A stretch of DNA of 64,000 bases, from positions 21,916-85,915 of the forward strand of contig JAFBAO010000069.1 in the NCBI GenBank assembly GCA_019247715.1, written 5' to 3'. The first letter of the stretch is position 1; each line of letters begins with the position of its first letter. A model generated the notes under the pieces. That model saw nothing but the letters and a program-made list of their open reading frames with translations. It searched no databases and had not been told where the DNA came from. The DNA is from Caulobacteraceae bacterium (GTDB lineage: Bacteria > Pseudomonadota > Alphaproteobacteria > Caulobacterales > Caulobacteraceae). Made by a program: the position numbers and the translations under genes. This document shows, piece by piece, positions 38,402-48,663 of this stretch.

Positions 38402-38845
38402 ATGGCCTGGATCGAGAACGGCCCTGTCTCCTTGCCGCCTCCGCGCCTGGCCTACCTGGCCGGTGGACTGATCTTCCTTTGCGCCCTGGCCGGCGCCGGC
38501 CTCGGGTTCAACGGCAGCTGGCGCAACAGCCGACCCGTTCTGGGGGGAGCCCAAGCGCCGGCCGAAGATCAAGCGACGACCGCAAGGCCGATCGTCGAGA
38601 TCCCGACGGCGCCGCCGCCGGCGGAGGCCGCCAACACCGCCGCCGACAATTCGGCCAAGAACGCCGACGACGACACTGACGACAGCAACGACATCGCCTC
38701 TCAGACGGCCGCCGCGCAGGCGGTGCAGTCGCGGCCATCCAGGCCGGCGAACATCGACGATATCCTGACCTCACGGAGCGAAAAGCCGCAGGCCCCGGCC
38801 AAGCCTTCGAGCGATGAAAGTCCGCCCAGCGACGTGCCGTTCTGA
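38402..38845 (+). CDS. hypothetical protein, single TM plus disordered Ala/Pro/Asp-rich region
   Basis: MAWIENGPVSLPPPRLAYLAGGLIFLCALAGAGLGF then low-complexity tail; 36 bp downstream of the PBP gene. Confidence 0.55.
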   Translation: MAWIENGPVSLPPPRLAYLAGGLIFLCALAGAGLGFNGSWRNSRPVLGGAQAPAEDQATTARPIVEIPTAPPPAEAANTAADNSAKNADDDTDDSNDIASQTAAAQAVQSRPSRPANIDDILTSRSEKPQAPAKPSSDESPPSDVPF

Positions 38846-38852
38846 CGTGCGC

Positions 38853-39206
38853 TCAGCCGATCAGGTCGAAGATCGGCGGCCCACCGTCCGCATCGGCGCC
38901 GGCGCTCGCCGAAAAGCCGTAAGCCTGGTTCGCCTTCCGGCTGACCTCGCGCACGGGTTCGATCTCGGCCACGAGGTCAGGCTCCTGCCCAAACCGCGCC
39001 GAGGCCAAAGGGTCGCCGGCGAGCAGCGTCGCAGGCTTCAAGGTGACGGCGCGCCCCGTTCCCGCTGGGCCACCGCCGCCCGCCGTCCCAGACCGGGACA
39101 CGCCCGCCGCGTCCTCGCGGGCGCTCGGGAGGTCGGGAGCCGAGACCGCGAGCTTCAGGCCCGCTGCGGTCACGCCGCTCACGGCGATGGCGGCGGTCAC
39201 GTCCAT
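38853..39206 (-). CDS. small flagellar basal-body rod-like protein candidate
   Basis: AIAVSGVTAAGLKLAVSAPDL (N-terminal rod-like) and PDLVAEIEPVREVSRKANQAY (C-terminal rod-like) flank a short linker. Confidence 0.5.
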   Translation of the reverse strand: MDVTAAIAVSGVTAAGLKLAVSAPDLPSAREDAAGVSRSGTAGGGGPAGTGRAVTLKPATLLAGDPLASARFGQEPDLVAEIEPVREVSRKANQAYGFSASAGADADGGPPIFDLIG

Positions 39207-39307
39207 GGGCCCATTCTAACGGCGACGTCATTAAGACACGGCCAAAAGGAATGGTTTACCTCTGTCGCCGGCTTTTCCCCTCTCACAGTCCGGACTAGTT
39301 GAGGCGC

Positions 39308-40378
39308 ATGCGAATCCTGGTCACCGGCGGCGCCGGCTTCATAGGCTCGGCCGTCTGCCGTCATCTCGTCAGTGAGCGCGGCGAGGAGGTCCTGAACTTC
39401 GACAAGCTGACCTACGCGGCCAATCTGGCCTCGTTGGCGCCCATCGACGCTGCGCCAGGGTACCGCTTCGTTCGCGGCGACGTGGCTGACCCCGACGCCC
39501 TCAGGGCCGCCTTCGCCGCCTTCGAGCCGGAGGCGGTGATGCACCTGGCGGCCGAAACCCACGTGGACCGGTCGATCGACAGCGCCCGCCCGTTCGTCGA
39601 CGCCAACGTGGTCGGGGTGCTCACGCTTCTGGAGATCGTCCGCGAATATCTGGCCCGGGCCCCTGCCGCCCTGGCGCAGGGGTTCCGACTGCTGCACGTC
39701 TCCACCGACGAGGTCTTCGGCAGTCTCGGCGCCGAGGGCTTCTTCCACGAAGCGTCCCCCTATCAGCCCTCGTCCCCTTATTCGGCCTCGAAGGCGGCCG
39801 GCGACCATCTGGTCCGCGCCTGGGCGGCCACCTACGGTCTGCCCACCATCGTCGCCAATTGCTCGAACAACTACGGGCCCTATCAGTTTCCCGAGAAGCT
39901 CATCCCGCTCACTATCCTGAACGGCCTCGAGGGAGCTCCGCTGCCGGTCTACGGGCGTGGCCAGAACGTGCGCGACTGGCTGTTCGTGGAGGATCACGCC
40001 CGCGCCCTGGCGCTGATCCTGGAGCGCGGGACGGTGGGCGAGACCTACGTCATCGGCGGCGAAGCCGAGCGGGCGAACCTCGAAGTGGTGGAGGCGATCT
40101 GCGATCTGCTGGACCAGGCGGCGCCCAGAAAGGGCGCGCCGCCTCGGCGCGAGCTCATCACCTATGTCGAGGATCGCCCGGGCCACGATCACCGCTACGC
40201 CATCGACTGCCGCAAGATCAAAAGGGAGCTCGGCTGGGGCCAAGAGGTGGATCTCGAGGCCGGGCTCGCCCGCACCGTCCGCTGGTACCTCGACCGGGCG
40301 GATTGGTGGGGTCCGCTCAGGGAGCGCTATTCCGGACAGCGGCTCGGCCGCCTTGCGACGGTTGCTTCGAGCCCCTGA
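39308..40378 (+). CDS. rfbB: dTDP-glucose 4,6-dehydratase
   Basis: [57 protein letters not shown]. Confidence 0.95.
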   Translation: MRILVTGGAGFIGSAVCRHLVSERGEEVLNFDKLTYAANLASLAPIDAAPGYRFVRGDVADPDALRAAFAAFEPEAVMHLAAETHVDRSIDSARPFVDANVVGVLTLLEIVREYLARAPAALAQGFRLLHVSTDEVFGSLGAEGFFHEASPYQPSSPYSASKAAGDHLVRAWAATYGLPTIVANCSNNYGPYQFPEKLIPLTILNGLEGAPLPVYGRGQNVRDWLFVEDHARALALILERGTVGETYVIGGEAERANLEVVEAICDLLDQAAPRKGAPPRRELITYVEDRPGHDHRYAIDCRKIKRELGWGQEVDLEAGLARTVRWYLDRADWWGPLRERYSGQRLGRLATVASSP

Positions 40379-41265
40379 TGCCGGCCCGGGTCCTCGTTTT
40401 CGGCCGCCAAGGCCAGGTCGCTCGCGCCCTGGCCGAGCGATCGGATTTTGACCTGCGGTTTGCCGGCCACGACCGGCTCGACCTCGCGTCGCCGAATGCG
40501 GACGTGGCCGGGCTCATCGAGGCCGAAAGCCCCGCCCTGGTCATCAACGCGGCGGCCTACACGGCGGTCGACCGAGCCGAATCCGAGCCCGCAGCCTGCG
40601 CCCAGCTCAATCGCGAGGCGCCGAGGCGGATCGCCGAGATTTGCGCCGCCGCCGACATTCCTTTCGTCCACTTCTCGACCGACTACGTCTTCGATGGCCG
40701 CAAGGGCGCCCCCTACGTCGAAGCCGATCCACGCAACCCCCTGGGCGTCTATGGGCGGACGAAGGCGGAGGGCGAGGCGGCGCTGGAGGCGCTGTGGGCG
40801 CGTGGCGCTCGCGGCGCGGTGGCGCGCTCCAGCTGGATATTCAGCCCCGGCGGCCCAGGTTTTCTCCAGACCATGCTGCGGTTGGCCCGGGAGCGGGAGG
40901 AGGTGGGGGTGGTGGACGACCAGCGCGGCTGCCCGACGTCCGCCGAGACGGCCGCGGAGGCCGCGGTGGCGCTCGGACGGCGGCTGCTCGACCGCGATTC
41001 CGCCGGCCAGGGTCTCTTCCACGCCGCCGGGGCCGACGCCATGACCTGGGCCGACTTCGCCGAGGCGATCTTCGCTGCGTCCCGCGAGCGCGGCGGCCCC
41101 TCGGCGCGGGTGCGCCGGATCGCCACCGTCGAATATCCGACCCCCGCGGCGCGCCCGCCGGACGCCCGGCTCGCGTCGACGCGGCTCGAGGGGCTCGGCG
41201 ACTGGCGCGGCCCGCCGTTTGCAGAGGCCCTTTCCCGATGCATGCGGCGCCTGGAGCTCTCTTGA
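40378..41265 (+). CDS. rfbD: dTDP-4-dehydrorhamnose reductase
   Basis: VLVFGRQGQVARALAE; VINAAAYTAVDRAESEP; FSTDYVFDGRKGAPYVE; GVYGRTKAEGE. Confidence 0.95.
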   Translation: MPARVLVFGRQGQVARALAERSDFDLRFAGHDRLDLASPNADVAGLIEAESPALVINAAAYTAVDRAESEPAACAQLNREAPRRIAEICAAADIPFVHFSTDYVFDGRKGAPYVEADPRNPLGVYGRTKAEGEAALEALWARGARGAVARSSWIFSPGGPGFLQTMLRLAREREEVGVVDDQRGCPTSAETAAEAAVALGRRLLDRDSAGQGLFHAAGADAMTWADFAEAIFAASRERGGPSARVRRIATVEYPTPAARPPDARLASTRLEGLGDWRGPPFAEALSRCMRRLELS

Positions 41266-41266
41266 G

Positions 41267-41821
41267 ATGATCGAGCCTCTCAGCCTGCCCGAGGTGACGG
41301 TGATCACCGGCAAGGTGCACTGCGACGATCGCGGCGCCTTCTGCGAGACCTTCCGCGCGAGCGCCCTCGCCGAGGCAGGCTTCACGCGGCCGATCGTCCA
41401 GGAGAACCTCGTGCGGACCCACCGGCGCGGAGTGCTGCGCGGCCTCCACTTCCAGCGCGCCCCCTTCGCGCAGGAAAAGCTCGTGCGGGTTTTGTCAGGA
41501 TCGATCTTCGATGTGGCGGTGGACATCCGGCCCGGCTCCCCGACCCTCGGACGCTGGGCCAGCGCCATCCTGAGCGGGGACGAACCGCGCCAGATCTTCG
41601 TACCGGCCGGCTTCGCGCACGGCTACCTGACGCTCACCGACGACTGCTGGGTGGTCTACAAGACCGGCGCCTACTATGCCCCCGAGGCCGAAGCCGGTTG
41701 CAGGTGGGACGATCCGGCGATCGCCATCGTCTGGCCCCTTCCCACGGAAGAAATCTCCGTGAACGCCCGCGACGGGGCCTGGCCCGACTTCGCCGAGGTC
41801 GTGGCCAGCCTCGCTGGCTAA
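41267..41821 (+). CDS. rfbC: dTDP-4-dehydrorhamnose 3,5-epimerase
   Basis: [50 protein letters not shown]. Confidence 0.95.
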   Translation: MIEPLSLPEVTVITGKVHCDDRGAFCETFRASALAEAGFTRPIVQENLVRTHRRGVLRGLHFQRAPFAQEKLVRVLSGSIFDVAVDIRPGSPTLGRWASAILSGDEPRQIFVPAGFAHGYLTLTDDCWVVYKTGAYYAPEAEAGCRWDDPAIAIVWPLPTEEISVNARDGAWPDFAEVVASLAG

Positions 41822-42780
41822 TTCGCCGCGTCGTCCGTCTGCAGGGCGATCGCCCGGGGCAGCTTGAAGGTCACCGTCTCCTGCCGGGTGGCGATCTCCT
41901 CGATCTCCAGCCCGTAGCGCTCGGAGAGGGCGGTGATCACCCCCTGCACCAGGAGCTCCGGGGCCGAGGCCCCGGCGGTGAGCCCCAAGGTCCCCACGCC
42001 CTCGAACCAGCTCCAGTCTATGCCCGAGGCTTCGGCGATCAGCTTGGCCTCCTTGGCCCCAGCCTTGAGCCCGACTTCCACGAGCCGGACCGAGTTCGAG
42101 GAGTTGCGCGCCCCCACCACGAGGAGCAGGTCGCAGCGGGCGGCGAGCGCCTTGACCGCTTCCTGACGGTTGGTGGTCGCGTAACAGATGTCTTCCTTGT
42201 GCGGGGCGGCGATGTCGGGGAACCGCCGGCGAAGCACGTCCACCATCTCCGCCGTGTCCTCCAGCGAGAGGGTGGTCTGGGTGACGAAGGCGAGGTTCGA
42301 CGGGTTGCGGGGCTGGAAGGTCTCCGCCTCGTGGCTGGTCTGGATGAGGGTGACCGCGCCGGGCGGAAGCTGGCCCATGGTGCCCACCACTTCGGGGTGC
42401 CCCGCGTGGCCGATCAGCACGATCTCGCGGCCGGCCTCGAAATGGCGCTCGGCCTCGACGTGGACCTTGGAGACCAGTGGGCAGGTGGCGTCCAGGTAGA
42501 TCATCCGCCGCTGCTCCGCCTCCGCGGGGACCGACTTGGGGACTCCGTGGGCCGAGAACACCACCGGGCGGTCATCCGGGCATTCCTCGAGCTCCTCGAC
42601 GAAGATCGCGCCGACCGCCTTCAGCCGGTCCACCACATGCCGATTGTGGACGATCTCGTGGCGGACATAGACCGGCGCCCCGTAGGTGGCGATCGCCCGC
42701 TCGACGATCTGGATCGCCCGGTCCACGCCGGCGCAGAATCCGCGCGGACTGGCGAGCAGGAGCTTCAGGTGGGCAACCAT
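41818..42780 (-). CDS. ispH: 4-hydroxy-3-methylbut-2-enyl diphosphate reductase
   Basis: [58 protein letters not shown]. Confidence 0.96.
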   Translation of the reverse strand: MVAHLKLLLASPRGFCAGVDRAIQIVERAIATYGAPVYVRHEIVHNRHVVDRLKAVGAIFVEELEECPDDRPVVFSAHGVPKSVPAEAEQRRMIYLDATCPLVSKVHVEAERHFEAGREIVLIGHAGHPEVVGTMGQLPPGAVTLIQTSHEAETFQPRNPSNLAFVTQTTLSLEDTAEMVDVLRRRFPDIAAPHKEDICYATTNRQEAVKALAARCDLLLVVGARNSSNSVRLVEVGLKAGAKEAKLIAEASGIDWSWFEGVGTLGLTAGASAPELLVQGVITALSERYGLEIEEIATRQETVTFKLPRAIALQTDDAAN

Positions 42781-42937
42781 GGCGGCTAACTAGCGCGCGC
42801 CGGGCCAAAGTGCGAACGGCTTTTGGGCCAGGAGGCCGCAGCGGGCGACCGACCGCGGCTGCGACGCGCGTTGCCGTGCGGAGGATATGGCTTTATCAGA
42901 CCCAGCCCGTGCTCCTTATTGGTCGGACACCGCTTTC

Positions 42938-43624
42938 ATGCGCCGCATCGCGTCCCTGCTCCTCATCGCCTGCGCCGCGGTCGTCTGGGCGGGCGCCGTC
43001 CCTGCCTACGCCCAGTACGGCGGCAGAGGCGGAGGCGGAGGCGGAGGCGGAGGCGATGACGAAGAGACCGCCAAGACGCGCAAGCGCAATGAGGAATGGG
43101 GGACAGGTGGCAGCCATCTCGCCCTGCCGACCCTGCGCAACGCCGGGCCCTGCCCGTTTGTGAAGGTGCTCTACGACGCCGCCCGCTACATCGAGCTTAA
43201 GGACAACAAGGAGGCCACCCAGGCGGTGGGCTTCACCGGCGAGATCCAGGGGCTGTCGTCGGCCTGCGAGTACAAGGGCGCCGATCCCATCAAGGTCCAG
43301 GCGCGGCTGCTGTTCGCGCTCGGGCGCGGGCCCCAGGCCGAGGGCGCCGTAAAGACCTACCATTACTGGATCGCCGTCACCGACCGGGACCGCGCGGTGA
43401 TCCAGAAAGCCGAGTTCGAGCTGCCCGTCACCTTCCCGGCCGGCCGGGACCGCGTCGAGGTGACGCAGGATGTTATGGGGATCACCATCCCCCGCGCCAG
43501 CGCACGGGTCAGCGGAACGAACTTCGAGGTCCTGGTCGGCTTCGACGTCACCCCCGAGATGGCCGAGTTCAACCGGCAGGGAAAACGGTTCCTCGCCAAC
43601 GCCGGGGCCTCCGCCCAGCCGTGA
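42938..43624 (+). CDS. conserved hypothetical secreted protein with N-terminal poly-Gly
   Basis: Signal peptide [26 protein letters not shown] then [19 protein letters not shown] open from 42887. Confidence 0.65.
   Translation: MRRIASLLLIACAAVVWAGAVPAYAQYGGRGGGGGGGGGDDEETAKTRKRNEEWGTGGSHLALPTLRNAGPCPFVKVLYDAARYIELKDNKEATQAVGFTGEIQGLSSACEYKGADPIKVQARLLFALGRGPQAEGAVKTYHYWIAVTDRDRAVIQKAEFELPVTFPAGRDRVEVTQDVMGITIPRASARVSGTNFEVLVGFDVTPEMAEFNRQGKRFLANAGASAQP
43031..43054 (+). repeat. hexanucleotide tandem repeat (GGAGGC)x4 encoding poly-Gly
   Basis: Four perfect consecutive copies, preceded by one near-copy (AGAGGC). Confidence 0.9.
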
Positions 43625-43649
43625 TCCGGGGCGGCGCGCGGCGGCAGCC

Positions 43650-45449
43650 ATGAGCGATCTTCGGAGCGTGCTTGGCGAGGCCCTGGGCGAGGCCTTCGCC
43701 CGCGCCGGCCTGGCGGCCAGCTTCGGCCGGGTCACGGCCTCGGACCGACCAGACCTTGCCGACTTCCAGTGCAACGGCGCTCTCGCCGCCGCCAAGGCCG
43801 CCGGGCGCAATCCCCGCGAGCTCGGCCAACAGGTCGCGGACGCACTGGCGAGCGATTCCCGCCTCGAGGCGGTGGCGCTCGCCGGGCCAGGCTTCATCAA
43901 CCTGAAGGTCAGCACCGGCGCCCTGTCGGCGCGCGCCGCGGAGATCGCCGCCGATCCGCGGGCGGGGGCGGCGCTCGTGGACGCCCCCCGCAGGGTGCTG
44001 ATCGACTACGGCGGCCCCAATGTCGCCAAGGCGATGCATGTCGGCCATCTGCGCTCGTCGATCATCGGCGAAGCGGTCAAGCGCCTCTACCGCCTGCGGG
44101 GCGATGAGGTTATCGGCGACGCCCATTTCGGGGACTGGGGGTTCCAGATGGGCCTCCTGATCATCGCCGTGTTCGACGAGCACCCCGACATCGCCGCCCG
44201 GCTCGGGCCGCTGGAGACGGATCCCGCCGGCTTTTCGGACGCGGACCGGGCGGCGGTCGACGCGCTGCTGAGCGCCAAGATCGGCCTCGACGACCTCGAC
44301 CGCCTCTATCCCGCGGCCGCGGCCAGGGCCAAGGCCGAGCCCCCCTACCGGGACCGCGCCCGCCGGGCCACCGCCGAGCTTCAGGAGGGCCGGTTCGGCT
44401 ACCGCCTGCTCTGGCGCCATTTTCACGACGTGACCCGCGCGGCCCTCGAAAGGGACTTCCACGCCCTCGGGGTCGATTTCGACAGCTGGAAGGGCGAGAG
44501 CGACGTCAACGACCTGATCGGCCCCATGGTCGAGGCGCTTCGGAAAAAGGGCCTGCTGGTCGCCGACGAGGGGGCCCAGATCGTCCGGGTCGCCAGGGAA
44601 GGCGACAAGCGCGAGGTGCCGCCGCTCCTGGTGGTCTCCTCGGAAGGCTCGGCGATGTACGGGACGACCGACCTCGCCACCATCCTCGACCGCCGCCACA
44701 CCTTCGACCCCGCGCTGGCGCTCTACGTGGTGGACCAGCGGCAGGCCGACCACTTCGAAACCGTGTTCCGGGCCGCCGAGCTAGCCGGCTACGCCCGGGC
44801 AGGCGAGCTGGAGCACGTGGGCTTCGGAACCATGAACGGCCCCGACGGCAAGCCCTTCAAGACCCGCGAAGGCGGGATCCTGAAACTCCGCGACCTCATC
44901 GAGATGACCACCGCCAAGGCCCGTGAGCGGCTGCACGAGGCGGGCCTCGGCGGCGCGCTGGAGCCGCAGGCCTTCGAGGACACGGCGCTCAAGGTGGCGG
45001 TGGCGACGCTCAAGTTCGCCGACCTCTCGAATTTCCGCGGCACCTCCTACGTCTTCGACCTCGAGCGGTTCTCCAGCTTCGAGGGCAAGACCGGCCCCTA
45101 CCTCCTCTACCAGGCGGTGCGGGTGAAGTCGCTGCTGCGCAAGGCCGAGGAGGACGGCGCGGCCCCGGGTCCGATCGCGATCGCCGAGCCGGCGGAGCGC
45201 GAGCTGGCGCTCGCCCTGGACGGCTTCGAGCATGCCCTCGCCGAAGCCTACGAGAAGAAGGCCCCGCATTTCGTCGCCGAGCACGCCTACCGGCTCGCCC
45301 AGACCTTCTCGAAGTTCTACGCCGCCTGCCCGATACTGACCGCGCCCCAGGCGGTCCGCGGCTCGCGCCTGACGCTTGCGGCCGCCGCCCTGAGGCAGCT
45401 CCAGACGGCCCTGGACGTGCTGGGTATCGCAACACCCGAAAGGATGTGA
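43650..45449 (+). CDS. argS: arginyl-tRNA synthetase
   Basis: [28 protein letters not shown] (HVGH); [12 protein letters not shown]-terminal DALR domain. Confidence 0.97.
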   Translation: MSDLRSVLGEALGEAFARAGLAASFGRVTASDRPDLADFQCNGALAAAKAAGRNPRELGQQVADALASDSRLEAVALAGPGFINLKVSTGALSARAAEIAADPRAGAALVDAPRRVLIDYGGPNVAKAMHVGHLRSSIIGEAVKRLYRLRGDEVIGDAHFGDWGFQMGLLIIAVFDEHPDIAARLGPLETDPAGFSDADRAAVDALLSAKIGLDDLDRLYPAAAARAKAEPPYRDRARRATAELQEGRFGYRLLWRHFHDVTRAALERDFHALGVDFDSWKGESDVNDLIGPMVEALRKKGLLVADEGAQIVRVAREGDKREVPPLLVVSSEGSAMYGTTDLATILDRRHTFDPALALYVVDQRQADHFETVFRAAELAGYARAGELEHVGFGTMNGPDGKPFKTREGGILKLRDLIEMTTAKARERLHEAGLGGALEPQAFEDTALKVAVATLKFADLSNFRGTSYVFDLERFSSFEGKTGPYLLYQAVRVKSLLRKAEEDGAAPGPIAIAEPAERELALALDGFEHALAEAYEKKAPHFVAEHAYRLAQTFSKFYAACPILTAPQAVRGSRLTLAAAALRQLQTALDVLGIATPERM

Positions 45450-45507
45450 CGCGCACATCGCAGGCGCGCTTGACTCCGCCCCCGCGCGCCCCCAGCTTCG
45501 GCCGACT

Positions 45508-45712
45508 CTCGCGGGAGAGGCCGAGTCGTCCCATGGGACGCTTCGGAGCCGAAGGCGCAACCGCCCCGGAAACGCTCAGGCAAAAGGACCGCGCGGGCTG
45601 TTGAACGCTGGAAAGAGCCTTCGCCCGCGCGGCGGCGGCGCGCCGAAGGAGCAAGGGCGGCCCCGAACGGGACTTCCTGAAATCTCTCAGGCCCAAGGGA
45701 CAGCGGGGGCGT
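45508..45712 (+). ncRNA. tandem glycine riboswitch (two gcvT-type aptamers)
   Basis: Aptamer 1 GGGAGAG...GCCGAAGGCGCAA...CTCAGGCAAAAGGACCG; aptamer 2 GGAAAGAGCC...CGCCGAAGGAGCAA...TCTCTCAGGCCCAAGGGACAG; lies directly upstream of gcvT. Confidence 0.93.
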
Positions 45713-45763
45713 CGTCGACGGCATCGCCCGTCGGCGGTCGTCGTCAGCCCGGAGCCCGCGTTC

Positions 45764-46921
45764 TTGTCCGACTCCCCCCTCAAGGCCACGCCGCTAACCG
45801 ACGCCCACCGGAGCGCCGGCGCCCGCATGGTGGGCTTCGCCGGCTATGAGATGCCGGTCCAGTACGCCGACGGGGTGCTGAAGGAGCATCTCTGGACGCG
45901 CGCCCACGCCGGTCTCTTCGACGTCTCCCATATGGGACCGGCCTATCTGCAGCTCGCCCACCCCAGCGGCGATCCGGAAGCGGACCACGCCGCCGTCTCC
46001 AGCCTTCTCGAACCGCTGGTCTGCGGCGACCTGAAGGGCCTCCGGCGCGGGCAGATGCGCTACACCCTGCGCCTCAACGGCGAAGGCGGCATCGAGGACG
46101 ACCTGATCGTCGGACGCCCGCTCAGCCAGGACCGGCAGGGGACGCTGCTCATCGTCGTCAACGCCGGCGTCAAGGAAGCCGACTTCGCCGCCATTGCAGC
46201 GGCGGTTGGCGCACGCGGCGAACTGATCCGCGCCGACGAAGGGGGGCTCATCGCGGTGCAGGGCCCGGAGGCCGAGGCGGTGACCGCGGCCATCATGCCC
46301 GAGGCCGCCCGCCTTTCCTTCATGACCCTCGCGCCGGCCGAGTTCGAGGGCCGCCGGGTGATCATCTCGCGCTCCGGCTACACCGGGGAGGATGGGTTCG
46401 AGATCCTGACCTCGGCAGCCCAGGCCCGCCCGCTCTGGGACCGGCTGCTCGCCGATGCGCGGGCAAGGCCCATCGGGCTCGGCGCGCGGGATTCGCTGCG
46501 GCTGGAGGCGGGCCTGCCCCTCTACGGCCACGACCTCGATCCCACCGTTTCGCCCGTCGAAGCCTCGCTGGACTTCGCGATCTCCAAGCGACGCCTGCGC
46601 GCCGGCGATTTTCCGGGCGCCGCCCGGATCGCCGCCGAGATCGCCTCGGGGGCCGAGCGGCGCCGGATCGGCCTTCGGATCCTCGAGGGCGCCCCCGCCC
46701 GCGAGGGCGCCGAGATCATGGGCGAAGCCGGCGAGAACGTGGGGCGGATCACCAGCGGCGGCTTCTCCCCTACCCTCGGGCGCCCCATCGCCATGGGATT
46801 TGCGCCGGCGGCCCTTGCACAGCCCGGCCGGCGGCTTTCGGTCGTGGTCCGCGGCAAGCGCCAGCCCGCCGAGGTCGTCGTCCCTCCCTTCGTTCCCCAC
46901 CACTACCGCCGACAGCCCTGA
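45764..46921 (+). CDS. gcvT: glycine cleavage system T protein (aminomethyltransferase)
   Basis: [40 protein letters not shown] start with GGAG upstream. Confidence 0.95.
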   Translation: MSDSPLKATPLTDAHRSAGARMVGFAGYEMPVQYADGVLKEHLWTRAHAGLFDVSHMGPAYLQLAHPSGDPEADHAAVSSLLEPLVCGDLKGLRRGQMRYTLRLNGEGGIEDDLIVGRPLSQDRQGTLLIVVNAGVKEADFAAIAAAVGARGELIRADEGGLIAVQGPEAEAVTAAIMPEAARLSFMTLAPAEFEGRRVIISRSGYTGEDGFEILTSAAQARPLWDRLLADARARPIGLGARDSLRLEAGLPLYGHDLDPTVSPVEASLDFAISKRRLRAGDFPGAARIAAEIASGAERRRIGLRILEGAPAREGAEIMGEAGENVGRITSGGFSPTLGRPIAMGFAPAALAQPGRRLSVVVRGKRQPAEVVVPPFVPHHYRRQP

Positions 46922-46935
46922 AGAGGACCTTTTCC

Positions 46936-47301
46936 ATGCGTTTTTCCAAGGAGCACGAATGGGTCGAAGTGAGCGGCGAGGTCGCGGCGGTCGGGGTCAC
47001 CGCCTACGCGGCCGGACAGTTGGGCGACGTCGTCTTCGTGGAGCTGCCGGAGCTCGGCAAGACCGTGAAGGCCGGCGAGCCCCTGGCGGTGGTGGAGAGC
47101 GTCAAGGCCGCCTCGGACGTCTACGCGCCGGTCTCCGGAGAAGTGGTCGAGGTCAACGCCGGCCTCCCCGACGCGCCGGAGACCGTCAACGCCAGCCCCG
47201 AGCGGGACGGCTGGATGGTGAAGCTGCGGCTCGCCAATCCGGCGGAGGCCGAGGGCCTCATGGACCGCGCCGCGTACGAACAATTCCTGAGCACGCTCTA
47301 G
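46936..47301 (+). CDS. gcvH: glycine cleavage system H protein
   Basis: [35 protein letters not shown] lipoyl-lysine motif. Confidence 0.96.
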   Translation: MRFSKEHEWVEVSGEVAAVGVTAYAAGQLGDVVFVELPELGKTVKAGEPLAVVESVKAASDVYAPVSGEVVEVNAGLPDAPETVNASPERDGWMVKLRLANPAEAEGLMDRAAYEQFLSTL

Positions 47302-47319
47302 CCCGAGAAGATCAACTCC

Positions 47320-48663
47320 ATGCGCTATCTTCCCCTCACGGACGCCGACCGGGCCGAAATGCTGAAGGTGGTCGGCGAAGGCTCGGTGGAGGCCCTGTTC
47401 CACGACGTTCCGGCTGCGGCGCGGCTTGCCGGCCCCGTCGACCTTCCGGCTCATCTAGGCGAGCTCGAGGTCGAGCAGGCGCTATCGCGCCTGGCCGCGC
47501 GTAACCGTCCGGCGGGCGCCGGACCCTTCTTCTGCGGCGCCGGCGCCTATCGCCATCACGTGCCGGCGAGCGTGGACCACATCATCCAGCGCTCGGAGTT
47601 CCTGACCAGCTACACCCCCTATCAGCCCGAAATCGCCCAGGGCACGCTGCAGGTGCTCTTCGAGTTCCAGACCCAGGTGGCCCAGCTCACCGGCCTGCCG
47701 GTGGCCAACGCCTCGATGTACGACGGATCCACCGCCTGCGCCGAGGCGGTGATGATGGCGGCGCGGATCACCAAGCGCTCCAAGGCGATCCTGTCGGGGG
47801 GCTTGCATCCGCACTATGCCGAAGCGACCTGGACGCTCGCCCACTCGGCCGGGGTGACGACGGAGCGGCTCGCCCCGGCGCCGGACGCCGAGGCCGCCGT
47901 GATCGGGGCCATCGACCGCGACACCGCCTGCGTGGTCGTCCAGACCCCCAACGTCTTCGGCACTGTGACGGACGTGGCGGCGATCGCCGAGGCCGCCCAC
48001 GCCGCCGGCGCGCTGCTGGTGGTGGTCACCACCGAGGCGGTCGCGTTCGGCCTCTTGAAATCGCCCGGGGAGATGGGCGCGGACATCGCCGTGGGCGAGG
48101 GCCAATCGATCGGCAACGCCCTGAACTTCGGCGGCCCCTACGTAGGTCTGTTCGCCTGCCGGGAGGCGCACGTTCGCCAGATGCCCGGACGGCTTTGTGG
48201 CGAGACGGTGGACGCCGATGGGCGTCGCGGGTTCGTCCTCACCCTTTCCACCCGCGAGCAGCACATCCGCCGCGAGAAGGCCACCTCCAACATCTGCACC
48301 AACTCCGGGCTCTGCGCCCTCGCCTTCTCGATCCACATGACGCTGCTGGGCCAGGCCGGGCTGAAGCGGCTGGCCGAGATCAACCACGCCCGGGCCCGGC
48401 GCCTGGACGCCGCCTTGGCCGCGGTCCCCGGTGTGCGGTGCATCACCCCGCGCTTCTTCAACGAGTTCGCCGTCCGGCTGCCGACGCCCGCCGCGCCTCT
48501 GGCCGACGCGCTCGTCCAGCGCGGGATCGTCGCCGGCGTCCCCTACGCCCGGCTCGACCCGGAGGCCGGCCTCGACGACGTCCTGCTGGTCTGCGCCACC
48601 GAGACCACCTCCTCCGACGACATCGCCGCCTTCGCCGCCGCCCTCGCCCAGGAACTGAGCTGA
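47320..48663 (+). CDS. gcvPA: glycine dehydrogenase (decarboxylating) subunit 1
   Basis: [62 protein letters not shown]. Confidence 0.95.
   Translation: MRYLPLTDADRAEMLKVVGEGSVEALFHDVPAAARLAGPVDLPAHLGELEVEQALSRLAARNRPAGAGPFFCGAGAYRHHVPASVDHIIQRSEFLTSYTPYQPEIAQGTLQVLFEFQTQVAQLTGLPVANASMYDGSTACAEAVMMAARITKRSKAILSGGLHPHYAEATWTLAHSAGVTTERLAPAPDAEAAVIGAIDRDTACVVVQTPNVFGTVTDVAAIAEAAHAAGALLVVVTTEAVAFGLLKSPGEMGADIAVGEGQSIGNALNFGGPYVGLFACREAHVRQMPGRLCGETVDADGRRGFVLTLSTREQHIRREKATSNICTNSGLCALAFSIHMTLLGQAGLKRLAEINHARARRLDAALAAVPGVRCITPRFFNEFAVRLPTPAAPLADALVQRGIVAGVPYARLDPEAGLDDVLLVCATETTSSDDIAAFAAALAQELS

Noticed and set aside
36467-38572. 701-aa minus-strand ORF antisense to the PBP1A-type gene
   Set aside because: Antisense shadow of a gene with all expected catalytic motifs; no independent evidence.
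43031-43054. GGAGGC repeats considered as CRISPR-like or regulatory satellite
   Set aside because: Too short, no spacers, and in frame within a coding sequence (poly-Gly); reported only as a microsatellite.
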